The translations under genes and the position numbers were made by a program. From NCBI GenBank assembly GCA_035299585.1, contig DATGWF010000034.1, positions 1-25,828 of the forward strand: a DNA stretch of 25,828 nucleotides, written 5' to 3'. The stretch comes from DATGWF01 sp035299585 (GTDB taxonomy: Bacteria; Actinomycetota; Actinomycetes; Actinomycetales; Microbacteriaceae). Of this stretch, positions 8,147-16,241 are shown in pieces (position 1 is the first letter of the stretch; each line of letters begins with the position of its first letter). The notes beneath the pieces were generated by a model that made no database searches, had not been told where the DNA came from, and saw nothing but the letters and a program-made list of their open reading frames with translations.

Positions 8147-8815
8147 TTAACCGGCCGGCGGCCGGTTTCCGGTGATTGCGCTCCCGATGCGCAGGTGTGT
8201 CGCGCCCTCGGCAATCGCGTCGGCGAAATCGTGTGACATGCCCATTGAGAGCGCCGTGGCGTGCGGCGCGATGCGCTGCATGCGCTCGCTCAGTTCGCGC
8301 ATGCGAGCGAACGACGGTCGGGCAGGTTCATCGAGCGGCGCAACCGCCATGAGTCCGCGCAGAACCAGGCGATCCGCCTCGAGCACTCGCTCGACGAGCG
8401 CCTCGAGGTCGCCGGGGGCGACGCCTCCGCGACCAGGATCGTCGGTCAGGTTCACCTGCACGAAGCACTCGAGCGTGCGCGTACCGCTCAACGCGTCAAC
8501 CAGGCTGTCGCGATCGAGCGAGTGGACGGCGTGCGCATACTCCCGAACCGCCTTCGCCTTGTTGCTTTGCAGTTGGCCGATGAAGTGCCAGTTCAGCGCG
8601 AGATCGGCGAGTTCGGCGGCTTTGTTGCCCGCTTCGGGATGCCGGTTCTCGCCCACATCGGTGACGCCGAGTTCCGCAAGCTCTCGAACGAGGGAGGCTG
8701 GATGAAACTTGGTGACGACGATGAGGGTGAGTTCCTCCGCGGAGCGGCCCGCCGTGCGCGCGGCGTCGGCAACGTCCGCGCGGACGCGGCCGAGTCGTTC
8801 CGCGAGGGAGTCCAC
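8147..8815 (-). CDS. yggS: YggS/YlmE-family pyridoxal phosphate homeostasis protein
   Basis: This PLP-binding protein of the YggS/PROSC family is a fold-type III alanine-racemase-like barrel that maintains PLP and amino-acid homeostasis without a known enzymatic reaction; the division-cluster copy is called ylmE. The 222 residues carry the PLP Schiff-base lysine K36 in VTKFHP, the GENR motif, HFIGQLQSNK, and near the C-terminus SMGMSHDFADAI and RIGSAITG, which bind phosphate. The start is GTG at 8815, overlapping the ftsZ stop by one base (TAGTG), so it is translationally coupled to ftsZ. In many actinobacteria a ylmD/yfiH gene separates ftsZ from ylmE; here there is none. It is followed by sepF after 29 nt. 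Confidence 0.93.
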   Translation of the reverse strand: MDSLAERLGRVRADVADAARTAGRSAEELTLIVVTKFHPASLVRELAELGVTDVGENRHPEAGNKAAELADLALNWHFIGQLQSNKAKAVREYAHAVHSLDRDSLVDALSGTRTLECFVQVNLTDDPGRGGVAPGDLEALVERVLEADRLVLRGLMAVAPLDEPARPSFARMRELSERMQRIAPHATALSMGMSHDFADAIAEGATHLRIGSAITGNRPPAG

Positions 8816-9957
8816 TACTTCAGGAAGTCGGGGATGTCGATGTCGTCGTTGGACGCATCAAATACCGGGTCGTTGACGAGCACATCGGCGGTCGCGCCGG
8901 CGTCGGCCCACGCGCTCGAATCGACGAGCTCGTCGATGGAGAAGGCTTCACCGTTCCCGGTTTCGACGAGCGTTGCGGTCGCGACGGCCGGAGCAGCCAC
9001 GCTCGGGCGCGGAGCGCTGTCGAAGCCTGCGGCGATGACCGTAACGCGCACCTCGTCGCCGAGGGAGTCGTCCACGACGGTTCCGAAGATGATGTTGGCC
9101 TCGGGGTGGACCGCCTCTTGGACGAGCTTGGCGGCATCGTTGATCTCGAAGATGCCGAGGTTTGAACCACCCTGAATCGAGAGCAACACGCCCTGTGCGC
9201 CATCAATCGATGCTTCGAGGAGCGGGGAGGCAACGGCCAACTCGGCAGCCTTGATGGCACGGTCGGCACCGCGCGCGGCACCGATACCCATGAGGGCGGT
9301 ACCGGCACCCTGCATGACGGACTTCACGTCGGCAAAGTCCACGTTGATGAGGCCCGGAGTGGTGATGAGGTCGGTGATGCCCTGCACACCGGCGAGGAGA
9401 ACCTGGTCGGCGGTGTTGAACGCCTCAAGCATGCTCATTCCGCGGTCGCTGATGTCGAGCAGTCGGTCGTTTGGCACGACGATGAGGGTGTCGACCTCTT
9501 CCTTCAGGCGGGCTACACCGGCCTCTGCCTGAGCCTGACGACGCTGACCCTCGAAACCGAACGGCTTCGTGACCACACCGACGGTGAGTGCGCCGATTGA
9601 TTTCGCAATTCGCGCGACGACCGGTGCGCCACCGGTTCCGGTGCCACCACCCTCGCCGGCGGTGACGAAGACCATGTCGGCACCCGAGAGCGCCTCTTCG
9701 ATTTCCTCGGCGTGGTCTTCTGCCGCGCGACGACCGACCTCGGGGTCCGCGCCGGCGCCGAGACCGCGCGTGAGTTCGCGTCCAACATCGAGCTTGACGT
9801 CGGCGTCGCTGAGGAGCAGCGCCTGTGCGTCGGTGTTGATGGCGATGAATTCCACGCCACGGAGACCAATCTCGATCATGCGGTTGACCGCATTCACTCC
9901 GCCACCGCCGATGCCGACGACCTTGATGTTGGCGAGGTAGTTGTTTTGGTTGGTCAC
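8815..9957 (-). CDS. ftsZ: Cell division GTPase FtsZ
   Basis: FtsZ is the tubulin-like GTPase that forms the Z-ring. I chose GTG at 9957 (380 aa): it has GGAGG 5 nt upstream and matches the family start (MTNQNNYLANIKVVGIGGGG). An upstream in-frame TTG at 9987 lies beyond that ribosome site. Domains: GTP-binding (about 10-180) with the tubulin signature GGGTGTG at 103-109; C-terminal GTPase-activating domain (about 205-315) with T7-loop aspartates D207 and D210 (NVDFADVKSVM). A variable Ala-rich linker (315-369) and the acidic C-terminal peptide DDIDIPDFLK (371-380), the expected SepF docking site, follow. The 144-nt AT-rich gap upstream suggests a dedicated promoter. The stop overlaps yggS by one base. 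Confidence 0.98.
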   Translation of the reverse strand: MTNQNNYLANIKVVGIGGGGVNAVNRMIEIGLRGVEFIAINTDAQALLLSDADVKLDVGRELTRGLGAGADPEVGRRAAEDHAEEIEEALSGADMVFVTAGEGGGTGTGGAPVVARIAKSIGALTVGVVTKPFGFEGQRRQAQAEAGVARLKEEVDTLIVVPNDRLLDISDRGMSMLEAFNTADQVLLAGVQGITDLITTPGLINVDFADVKSVMQGAGTALMGIGAARGADRAIKAAELAVASPLLEASIDGAQGVLLSIQGGSNLGIFEINDAAKLVQEAVHPEANIIFGTVVDDSLGDEVRVTVIAAGFDSAPRPSVAAPAVATATLVETGNGEAFSIDELVDSSAWADAGATADVLVNDPVFDASNDDIDIPDFLK

Positions 9958-9962
9958 GTCGG

Positions 9963-9967
9963 CCTCC
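9963..9967 (-). promoter_or_regulatory. Ribosome binding site of ftsZ
   Basis: GGAGG on the minus strand, 5 nt before the GTG at 9957. This decides the ftsZ start in favour of the GTG over the upstream TTG at 9987. Confidence 0.75.
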
Positions 9968-9978
9968 GTTGAAACCCT

Positions 9979-10027
9979 AAAGTTCAAGCTGAAAGTTAAA
10001 CTTTTACTGGGTGAGTATTTAGTACTC
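9979..10027 (-). promoter_or_regulatory. AT-rich repeat/palindrome region upstream of ftsZ (possible promoter/operator)
   Basis: The ftsQ-ftsZ gap is clearly AT-rich against its surroundings. It holds two tandem AAAGTT units 13 nt apart (starting 9979 and 9992), a 13-nt palindrome with 6-bp arms (9992-10004, arms AAAGTT and AACTTT), and a second inverted repeat with arms GAGTA and TACTC (10013-10027). It begins 22 nt before the ftsZ start codon, a suitable place for promoter or repressor binding. ftsZ-proximal promoters in this gap are known in actinobacteria, but no hexamer pair here is good enough to name. Confidence 0.45.
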
Positions 10028-10101
10028 CGAAGGTACGTCGAACCAGAGCCTCCCCCGGTCTTCTTCCGTGGCGTGTCGCAACGACACCCCCAAACAGAGG
10101 G

Positions 10102-11004
10102 CTATCGCGTGAACGGCGAGTTCGGTGCGGAGACGTTAATCTCGCTCGCAGTCCCCGATGAGGCCAAGAGTGCGAGCATCACGCGAAGCTTGAGGGCAGG
10201 CTCGCTCTGGTCACCCCACACCACTCGCGTGCCACCGGCGGTTTCAAACCAGGCGTCGACCGCACTCGTGGCACCCGCTCGGCTCGCTTGGGCCCGCACA
10301 TCGGCCGGAATGGCGAGCAACATTGATGCAACCGTGCCAAAGGCGGGCGAATCAAGGGAGGGAACCTCGAGTCGTGGCACACCTCCGGGAGCGGTGTCTG
10401 TCGTGGACATGACAACTCCAGCGGGATCGACGACATCCCAAGAGCCCGCGCGCTTCACGGAACCAATGGGCGTGCGCTCAATCACGTGCACGACGAGGGT
10501 CGACGGCGGGATGGACTCGGTGCTGAAACTCTGAATCGTCGGAAACACCGACAGTGATGTGCGAATGGACTCCGCGCTCACGAGCGGCAGCGGGGTGCCC
10601 ACTTGATTCGACAGAGCGGCGCGGACGACAGCGGGATCCAGCCGGGAGACTCCGGTGACCTCCACGGTCCGCACGGCCATGAGTGGCGAATAGGCAACGC
10701 CAAACGTGCCGACGAACAGCATGCTGATCGCGCCGAGACCGACCAACACGAGCAGGCGTCGGTGCCGCCGAGCGGCGGTGAAACGGCGCTGGTCCTGACG
10801 AATCGCCGCACGACGCTCTCGTCGTGCTCGCCGAATGTCGATGCGAGCTTGCCGGGTCGCGCTCAACTCGCGTTCCGGACGCTTACGGGGAACCCGGCGC
10901 TGGGAAGCGGCGTCGGTCCCGGACTCCGAGAGTCGAACACGAGGATTCTCGCGCTCCGGTGCGGAGGAACGCGGAGGCCGCATAGGTGCGTCGGGACGCT
11001 TCAT
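10102..11004 (-). CDS. ftsQ: Cell division protein FtsQ (POTRA domain)
   Basis: FtsQ is a bitopic divisome protein that links early and late division proteins (DivIB in Firmicutes). The 300-residue product has a long, very basic cytoplasmic N-terminus (1-83, many Arg), one membrane helix (about 84-106), and an extracytoplasmic POTRA domain beginning MAVRTVEVTGVSRLDPAVV (109-127). A beta domain follows with VHVIERTPIGSV and DPAGVV. The ATG at 11004 overlaps the murC stop as ATGA, indicating translational coupling. It sits in the canonical murC-ftsQ-ftsZ position, with no ftsA between. A ddl gene, found here in some bacteria, is absent. Confidence 0.94.
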   Translation of the reverse strand: MKRPDAPMRPPRSSAPERENPRVRLSESGTDAASQRRVPRKRPERELSATRQARIDIRRARRERRAAIRQDQRRFTAARRHRRLLVLVGLGAISMLFVGTFGVAYSPLMAVRTVEVTGVSRLDPAVVRAALSNQVGTPLPLVSAESIRTSLSVFPTIQSFSTESIPPSTLVVHVIERTPIGSVKRAGSWDVVDPAGVVMSTTDTAPGGVPRLEVPSLDSPAFGTVASMLLAIPADVRAQASRAGATSAVDAWFETAGGTRVVWGDQSEPALKLRVMLALLASSGTASEINVSAPNSPFTR

Positions 11005-12395
11005 GACTCAAGTGCCGAAAGGATCTGCGGAATGATGCGGTAGACGTCACCACAACCGAGGGTGATGACAAAATCACCCGGCCTCGCGATGCGCGCGACT
11101 TCTGCGGCCGCTGCCTCCCAATCGGGCAGGTATGCCACCTTCGATGCGTCGCTGAACGCCTCGGAAACGAGCGCGCCGGTGACACCCGGCACGGGATCTT
11201 CGCGGGCACCGTAGACATCGAGCACGATCGTGTGCTCCGCGTGCGTCTCGAGTACCGCGGCGAACTCTCGCGCAAAGGCCGCCGTGCGGCTGTAGGTGTG
11301 TGGCTGATGTACCGCGATGATGCGCCCCGCACCGACAACGGTCCGCGCGGCAGAGAGCGCCGCCGCGACCTCAGTGGGGTGGTGCGCATAGTCGTCGTAT
11401 ACCGCCACCTCACGGCGAACGTCGTGTAACTCGAAGCGACGCTCGGTCCCCCCAAAGGCCCGAAGGCCGACGGCGGCGTCCGCGGGAGCGACTCCCAGAG
11501 CGCGCAAAACCGCCAATGCTCCGGCCGCATTGACGGCGTTGTGACGACCGGGGATGGCAAGGTCGAGTTCGACGGTCTCTCCATCGACATGGACTCGGGC
11601 GCGGACGCGACCGCCACTCGACTCGATGTCCGTGACGCGCACGTCCGCATCGGCCGCTTCGCCGAACGTGACGACCGAGCGATGCGTCAAGCGCTCGCGA
11701 ACCCGCTGAGCGCCGGCATCGTCGGACGAGATGATGACCGCCTCGGTCGCGCCGTCGGCGAAGGCGACGAAGGCTGCATCGAACTCCTCGTGCGAACCGT
11801 AGTGGTCGAGGTGATCGGCATCGACGTTGGTGATGAGCGCGATGGCTGTGTTGTACAGCAGAAACGAACCGTCCGATTCGTCAGCTTCAACGACGAACTC
11901 GGCATCGGTCCCCCAGGAGGAACTCGTGCCGAGCGCCGCGATGACGCCACCGTTCACGAAGCTCGGGGAGCGTCCCGCCTCGAGCAGACCGGTGATGACC
12001 ATGCCGGTCGAGGTCGTCTTGCCGTGGGCGCCCGCAACCGCAACGAGGCGTTGCGAATTCGCGAGCCAAGCGAGCGCTTGCGACCGGTGCAGTACGGGAA
12101 TGCCCCGCTTGAGCGCTGTCTGATACTCCGGGTTGTCCTGCCACAGCGCGCCGGTCACGACGACCGCCTCAGCGTCGCCCAAATGAGCGGCACTGTGGCC
12201 GATTTCGACCGGGACTCCGAGGGCACGCATGGCGTCGACGTTGTGAGATTCGCGCACGTCTGAGCCGGTCACTCGGTGGCCCGAGGCGACGAACAGCCGG
12301 GCAATTCCGGCCATACCGGAACCACCGATACCGACAAAGTGCACCGACCCGAACGACTCGGGAAGCTGCAGCAATGGGTCCGGCTTGATGGTCAC
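11001..12395 (-). CDS. murC: UDP-N-acetylmuramate--L-alanine ligase
   Basis: MurC adds the first peptide residue, L-Ala, to UDP-MurNAc using ATP, in the cytosol. The 464-residue protein shows the three Mur-ligase domains: an N-terminal Rossmann-like domain with GIGGSGMAGIA (22-32), the central ATPase with P-loop GAHGKTTSTG (122-131), ADESDGS (171-177) and NVDADHLDHYG (190-200), and the C-terminal domain with FGGTERRFE, DDYAHHPTE and HQPHTYSRT. DDYAHHPTE and the HQPH-type motif are MurC-specific and separate it from MurD, MurE and MurF. The start is GTG at 12395, 9 nt after the murG stop with only a weak AGG upstream; it ends with ATGA overlap into ftsQ. Confidence 0.97.
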   Translation of the reverse strand: MTIKPDPLLQLPESFGSVHFVGIGGSGMAGIARLFVASGHRVTGSDVRESHNVDAMRALGVPVEIGHSAAHLGDAEAVVVTGALWQDNPEYQTALKRGIPVLHRSQALAWLANSQRLVAVAGAHGKTTSTGMVITGLLEAGRSPSFVNGGVIAALGTSSSWGTDAEFVVEADESDGSFLLYNTAIALITNVDADHLDHYGSHEEFDAAFVAFADGATEAVIISSDDAGAQRVRERLTHRSVVTFGEAADADVRVTDIESSGGRVRARVHVDGETVELDLAIPGRHNAVNAAGALAVLRALGVAPADAAVGLRAFGGTERRFELHDVRREVAVYDDYAHHPTEVAAALSAARTVVGAGRIIAVHQPHTYSRTAAFAREFAAVLETHAEHTIVLDVYGAREDPVPGVTGALVSEAFSDASKVAYLPDWEAAAAEVARIARPGDFVITLGCGDVYRIIPQILSALES

Positions 12396-12404
12396 AGGTT
12401 GAGC

Positions 12405-13490
12405 CTAGGTGAGGACGGACCGAATCAGCTCAAGGGTTCGCGCCGTGCCGTCAACGATGCCGAGCCCCACGCACGCCGCACGCATGCGCTCGAGCCGAGC
12501 GCCATTCGCGAGGACCTCGCGCGTGATGACATCGAGCCGGTTCGGACTGAAGTCGGCGTCGTTCACGAGAAGGGCTCCTCCCGCATCGACAATGCTCGCG
12601 GCATTGAGTCGCTGCTCGCCGTTTCCGACCGGATACGGAATGTAGATCGCCGGGACCTGCATCGCGGTGAGCTCACTCACGGTCGCCGAACCCGATCGGG
12701 CGATTGCTGCGTCCGCGCAGGCGAGTGCGAGGTCCATTCGATCGAGGTAGCGAAGCTGGACGTACCCGGTGATGCCGGGGTCGTCGATTTCGGGCGAACC
12801 GCCCACGAGGTGGAGGACGCTCCAGCCGGCGTCGACGAGCTCCGCCGCACGCTCGCGAACGGTCGCGTTGATGCGGCGCGCACCGAGCGAACCTCCCGTG
12901 ACGAGCAAGACCGGCCGCTTCGGGTCGAAACCGAATGTGTCCAACGCTTCCAGGCGAAGCGCGCGACGCGCCGCCGCGTCGCTTGCGATGCGCTCCAGCT
13001 CGGGACGCAGCGGCATACCGACGAGCGTGGAATGTGGCAGTGGAGTGGAGGGAAAGACGACGCCGACCGCGGTGGTGAATCGAGCTCCGAGTCGGTTCGC
13101 CAACCCTGGCCGCGCATTTGCCTCGTGCACGACGAGCGGAACCCGTTCGGCACGAGCCGCGAGGAAGGCGGGCGTGGATACGTAGCCGCCAAACCCGGCC
13201 ACGACATCGATACTGCGATCGCGAATGAGCGTGCGGCTTGCCCGAACGGCTTGAGCGAAGCGACCCGGAAAGCGCAGCGCCGCGACGTCCGGACGGCGCG
13301 GGAACGGCACCTTCGGAATGGTGACCAACTCGAATCCGCGCTGGGGAACCAGCCGCGACTCGAGCCCCTCAGCGGTGCCGAGAACAACAATCTGTGCGTC
13401 CGGCTCGGTGGCTCGGATGTGTTCCGCAACGGCGAGGAGCGGGTTCACATGGCCGGCCGTGCCGCCACCGGCGAGCAAGTAGTTGGTCAT
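12405..13490 (-). CDS. murG: Lipid II synthase MurG (GlcNAc transferase)
   Basis: MurG transfers GlcNAc from UDP-GlcNAc to lipid I at the inner membrane face, giving lipid II. The 361-residue GT-B fold protein carries GGGTAGHVNP (8-17), GGYVS (101-105), HEAN (122-125), the second glycine loop GGSLGA (199-204), ARSGSATVSEL (264-274) and the UDP-GlcNAc-binding GNGEQRLNA (289-297). I start at ATG 13490, which overlaps the ftsW stop as ATGA and gives the family start MTNYLLAGGGTAGH. The frame stays open 101 codons further upstream, but that stretch is Arg-rich out-of-frame translation of ftsW. It lies in canonical ftsW-murG-murC order. Confidence 0.97.
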   Translation of the reverse strand: MTNYLLAGGGTAGHVNPLLAVAEHIRATEPDAQIVVLGTAEGLESRLVPQRGFELVTIPKVPFPRRPDVAALRFPGRFAQAVRASRTLIRDRSIDVVAGFGGYVSTPAFLAARAERVPLVVHEANARPGLANRLGARFTTAVGVVFPSTPLPHSTLVGMPLRPELERIASDAAARRALRLEALDTFGFDPKRPVLLVTGGSLGARRINATVRERAAELVDAGWSVLHLVGGSPEIDDPGITGYVQLRYLDRMDLALACADAAIARSGSATVSELTAMQVPAIYIPYPVGNGEQRLNAASIVDAGGALLVNDADFSPNRLDVITREVLANGARLERMRAACVGLGIVDGTARTLELIRSVLT

Positions 13491-14764
13491 CGACGTCGCA
13501 CCGGTACGGCTCGAGCGGCCGGAACGGATGATGCGGACCGCTCGGGTATTGGTCGGTCGTGTGCACTTGCGCGAGCGACCGATAGCACGACGCCAATCGC
13601 GGCAAGATTCGACACGAGCGCGGTGCCACCGGACGAAACCAGTGGGAGAGGCACGCCAAGCACCGGAATGATGCCGAGTACGACGGCGATGTTTGCAACC
13701 GCTTGGGCCATGATCCAAACGAGAACCGCGGCGGTCGCGGTGCGCCCGAACAACGTGTCGGCGTGCATGAATACGCGAACGAGGGCGACGCACAGCACCC
13801 CGAACAGGGCGAGGACGAGTACCGCACCGATGAGCCCGAGTTCTTCACCGATGATGGCGAAGATGAAGTCGTTGTCCGCTGCCGGAAGCCACGACCACTT
13901 CGCGGTGGAATTGCCGATTCCAACACCGAACAGTCCGCCGTTGGCGAGCGCGAATTGGCCGTGCTGCACCTGCCAGCCGCTCGAAAGGTAGTCGTTGGCA
14001 TCCTTCGACCGATCAACGAAGGACAGGATGCGAGCCATGCGGTTGCTCGATGAGACCGCCATCAGCACGGCGCCGGCCGCTACGACAAGGCCGGGCACCA
14101 GGAAGTGACGCATCGGAATACCGATAAGGACGAGTGCGAGGAAGACGAAGCCCGCCATGATGCCGACGGTTCCCAGGTCACCACCGATGACAACGAGCAG
14201 CATGGGAACCGCGGCGCCGATGAGAATGGGCAGAACCCCGAGACGGAAATCGTCGAGGGAGTCTTGCTTCCTCGTCGTCATCATGCCGAGCCAGATCACC
14301 AGGGCGACCTTCATAAACTCGGACGGCTGGAATTGCACGCCGGCAATCGAAATCCAGTTGGTGTTTCCGGCGACGGTGATGCCGAGCGGGGTTGCCACGA
14401 CGAGAAGTTGCAGCAGGCTAGTGATACCGAGTGCGAGCCATGCAAACCGCATGAACCAGCGCTCCGGGCGCGACGAGAGCACAAACATAAGGCCGATGCC
14501 GAGGAAGGCAAACAGGGCCTGTTTACCGAGGCTTGCAAACGGCGAACCGGTCTCGACGAGGCTCGTCACCGTCGACGAGGAGAACACCATCGTGACGCCG
14601 ATGATGACGAGGATGAGCGTCGTTCCCGCGAGCAAGATCACATCGAGGGACTCTTGCCGCACCCGCCGCCAGGCGCTCGTGGTGAGTGTCCGGGCAAACT
14701 CGCCGGCGCGAGCCGCGCCGCGCGCCGTCTTAGCGCTCGAAGGAGTCGGCGTCCGGGTGCTCAT
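13487..14764 (-). CDS. ftsW: SEDS peptidoglycan glycosyltransferase FtsW
   Basis: FtsW is the SEDS-family polymerase that makes septal glycan from lipid II, working with FtsI. The 425-residue protein has about ten membrane helices from residue 40 to 398, with a basic N-terminal tail (1-37) and an Arg-rich C-terminal tail (400-425). SEDS motifs visible: QPSEFMKVALVIWLG (146-160), GGDLGT (194-199), GLFGVGIGNS (277-286), AADNDFIFAIIGEELG (295-310) with the catalytic-type Asp D299, and PLPLVSSGGT (372-381). The ATG at 14764 lies inside murD (35-nt overlap), implying coupled translation. Being in the dcw cluster between murD and murG identifies it as FtsW rather than RodA. Confidence 0.95.
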   Translation of the reverse strand: MSTRTPTPSSAKTARGAARAGEFARTLTTSAWRRVRQESLDVILLAGTTLILVIIGVTMVFSSSTVTSLVETGSPFASLGKQALFAFLGIGLMFVLSSRPERWFMRFAWLALGITSLLQLLVVATPLGITVAGNTNWISIAGVQFQPSEFMKVALVIWLGMMTTRKQDSLDDFRLGVLPILIGAAVPMLLVVIGGDLGTVGIMAGFVFLALVLIGIPMRHFLVPGLVVAAGAVLMAVSSSNRMARILSFVDRSKDANDYLSSGWQVQHGQFALANGGLFGVGIGNSTAKWSWLPAADNDFIFAIIGEELGLIGAVLVLALFGVLCVALVRVFMHADTLFGRTATAAVLVWIMAQAVANIAVVLGIIPVLGVPLPLVSSGGTALVSNLAAIGVVLSVARASAHDRPIPERSASSVPAARAVPVRRR

Positions 14765-16241
14765 CGCCGCCTCCTAGCTGATCCCACACGGCCTGACTGA
14801 ATTTCTCGCCGCGGTCGGCATAATCGCTGAACTGATCCATCGATGCGGCGGCCGGAGCGAGAAGGACGGTGTCGCCGGAGACGGCGATTCCCGCAGCTTC
14901 CGCCACAACGCGCGGCATCACGGATTGAGTATCCGTCCCATCAATCTCAATGACCGGCACTTCCGGCGCGTGTCGCTCGAACGCGGCGAGCACGTCGGAG
15001 CGCTCGGCGCCAATGACGATGGCTGCTCGGAGTCGCGATTTGTGCAGCTCCACGAGCATGCCTAGATCGACGCCCTTGAGGAGCCCGCCAACGACCCAGA
15101 CGACGTGTTCGAAAGATCGCAGCGAGGCGTTCGCGGCGTGCGGGTTTGTCGCTTTGGAGTCGTCCACCCACCGAATGCCGTCGACGAGGGCCACCGTGCG
15201 GATGCGGTGCGAGTCGAGCCGGAATTCGCCGAGTGCACGGTGAATGGTCGAGTTGCTCACGTCGAGTGAGCGCGCGAGGGCAGCCGCGGCAAGGATGTTC
15301 TGCACGATGTGCGGGGCGGCGAGATCAAGGGCGATGAGTTCGTCGATCGTGATGAGTTCGAGAGCGGTGTTCGCGCGGTCTTCCAGAAACGCGCGGTCAC
15401 ACAGGATGCCGTCGACAATGCCGAAGTCGCTTCGACCGGGAACGTCGAGTCCGAAACTGACCGCCCGGGCGCCCTCGATGACCTCGGCGTCTTCGACCAT
15501 GTGCATCGTGACTTCGTCGGTGCGGTTGTAGACGCACGCCACCTTGGTGTTGTTGTAGACCTTTGCTTTTGCGGCCGTGTACGCCTCGAAACTGCCGTGC
15601 CAGTCGATGTGGTCGTGGGCGACGTTGAGGCACACGGTCGCCCAGGGCACGATTGCCCCCGGACCCTCGAGTGGCAGGGTGTGCAGTTGGTAGCTGGACA
15701 GCTCCACCACGAACACGTCGAAGCCGCTCGGGTCGCGCACCGCATCGAGCACGGGCACACCGATGTTGCCGCACGGCGCGACACGCTTCCCGTCAGCCGC
15801 GAGGAAATGGGCGGTGAGCTGGGTCGTCGTGGTCTTGCCGTTGGTGCCGGTGACAAGAATCCATTCGGCCTCGCCGCTGACCTTGTCGCGCACCCGCCAG
15901 GCGAGCTCGATGTCACCCCAGATGGCCACGCCGTTGGCGCGAGCCCATTCGTGAACGGGATGGTCGGGGTGGAATCCCGGCGACGTGACGATGAGCTCGG
16001 GGGCGAATTGCTCGAGTTGCTCAGGAACGCTCACCATCGGGTCGACCACGAGCTCGATGCCCAAGACGCCGAGAATGACCGCGCGGTCGGAATCGGCGGA
16101 CTGGGTGAACACCGTCACGTCGGCGCCGAGTTCGACCAGGGTGTCTGCGGCGGCGAAGCCGGTTGAACCGGCTCCGAGGACGGCGACCCTCAAGCCGCGC
16201 CAGTCGGCGTTCCAACTGGTCAAGGAATCGAGACGGGTCAT
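14730..16241 (-). CDS. murD: UDP-N-acetylmuramoylalanine--D-glutamate ligase
   Basis: MurD adds D-Glu to UDP-MurNAc-L-Ala. The 503-residue product has the N-terminal uracil-binding domain (LRVAVLGAGSTGFAAADTL), the ATPase P-loop GTNGKTTTT (132-140), ELSSYQLHT, LNVAHDHIDWHG, and the C-terminal HRIRTVALVDGIRWVDDSKATN and GGLLKGVD segments typical of MurD. I start at ATG 16241, which overlaps the mraY stop as ATGA. An ATG at 16253 would add four residues (MAAI). The reading frame stays open far upstream, but that part is a shadow of mraY. It overlaps ftsW by 35 nt at the 3' end. Confidence 0.96.
   Translation of the reverse strand: MTRLDSLTSWNADWRGLRVAVLGAGSTGFAAADTLVELGADVTVFTQSADSDRAVILGVLGIELVVDPMVSVPEQLEQFAPELIVTSPGFHPDHPVHEWARANGVAIWGDIELAWRVRDKVSGEAEWILVTGTNGKTTTTQLTAHFLAADGKRVAPCGNIGVPVLDAVRDPSGFDVFVVELSSYQLHTLPLEGPGAIVPWATVCLNVAHDHIDWHGSFEAYTAAKAKVYNNTKVACVYNRTDEVTMHMVEDAEVIEGARAVSFGLDVPGRSDFGIVDGILCDRAFLEDRANTALELITIDELIALDLAAPHIVQNILAAAALARSLDVSNSTIHRALGEFRLDSHRIRTVALVDGIRWVDDSKATNPHAANASLRSFEHVVWVVGGLLKGVDLGMLVELHKSRLRAAIVIGAERSDVLAAFERHAPEVPVIEIDGTDTQSVMPRVVAEAAGIAVSGDTVLLAPAAASMDQFSDYADRGEKFSQAVWDQLGGGDEHPDADSFER

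Noticed and set aside
13491..13793. 101-residue N-terminal extension of murG
   Set aside because: Arg-rich translation of the ftsW 3' end in another frame; the glycine-rich loop of MurG normally begins a few residues from the start, as from 13490.
12276..13991. 571-codon open frame on the plus strand opposite murC, murG and ftsW
   Set aside because: It spans three real genes in antisense, has Arg/Asp/Gly-rich shadow composition and no recognisable motif.
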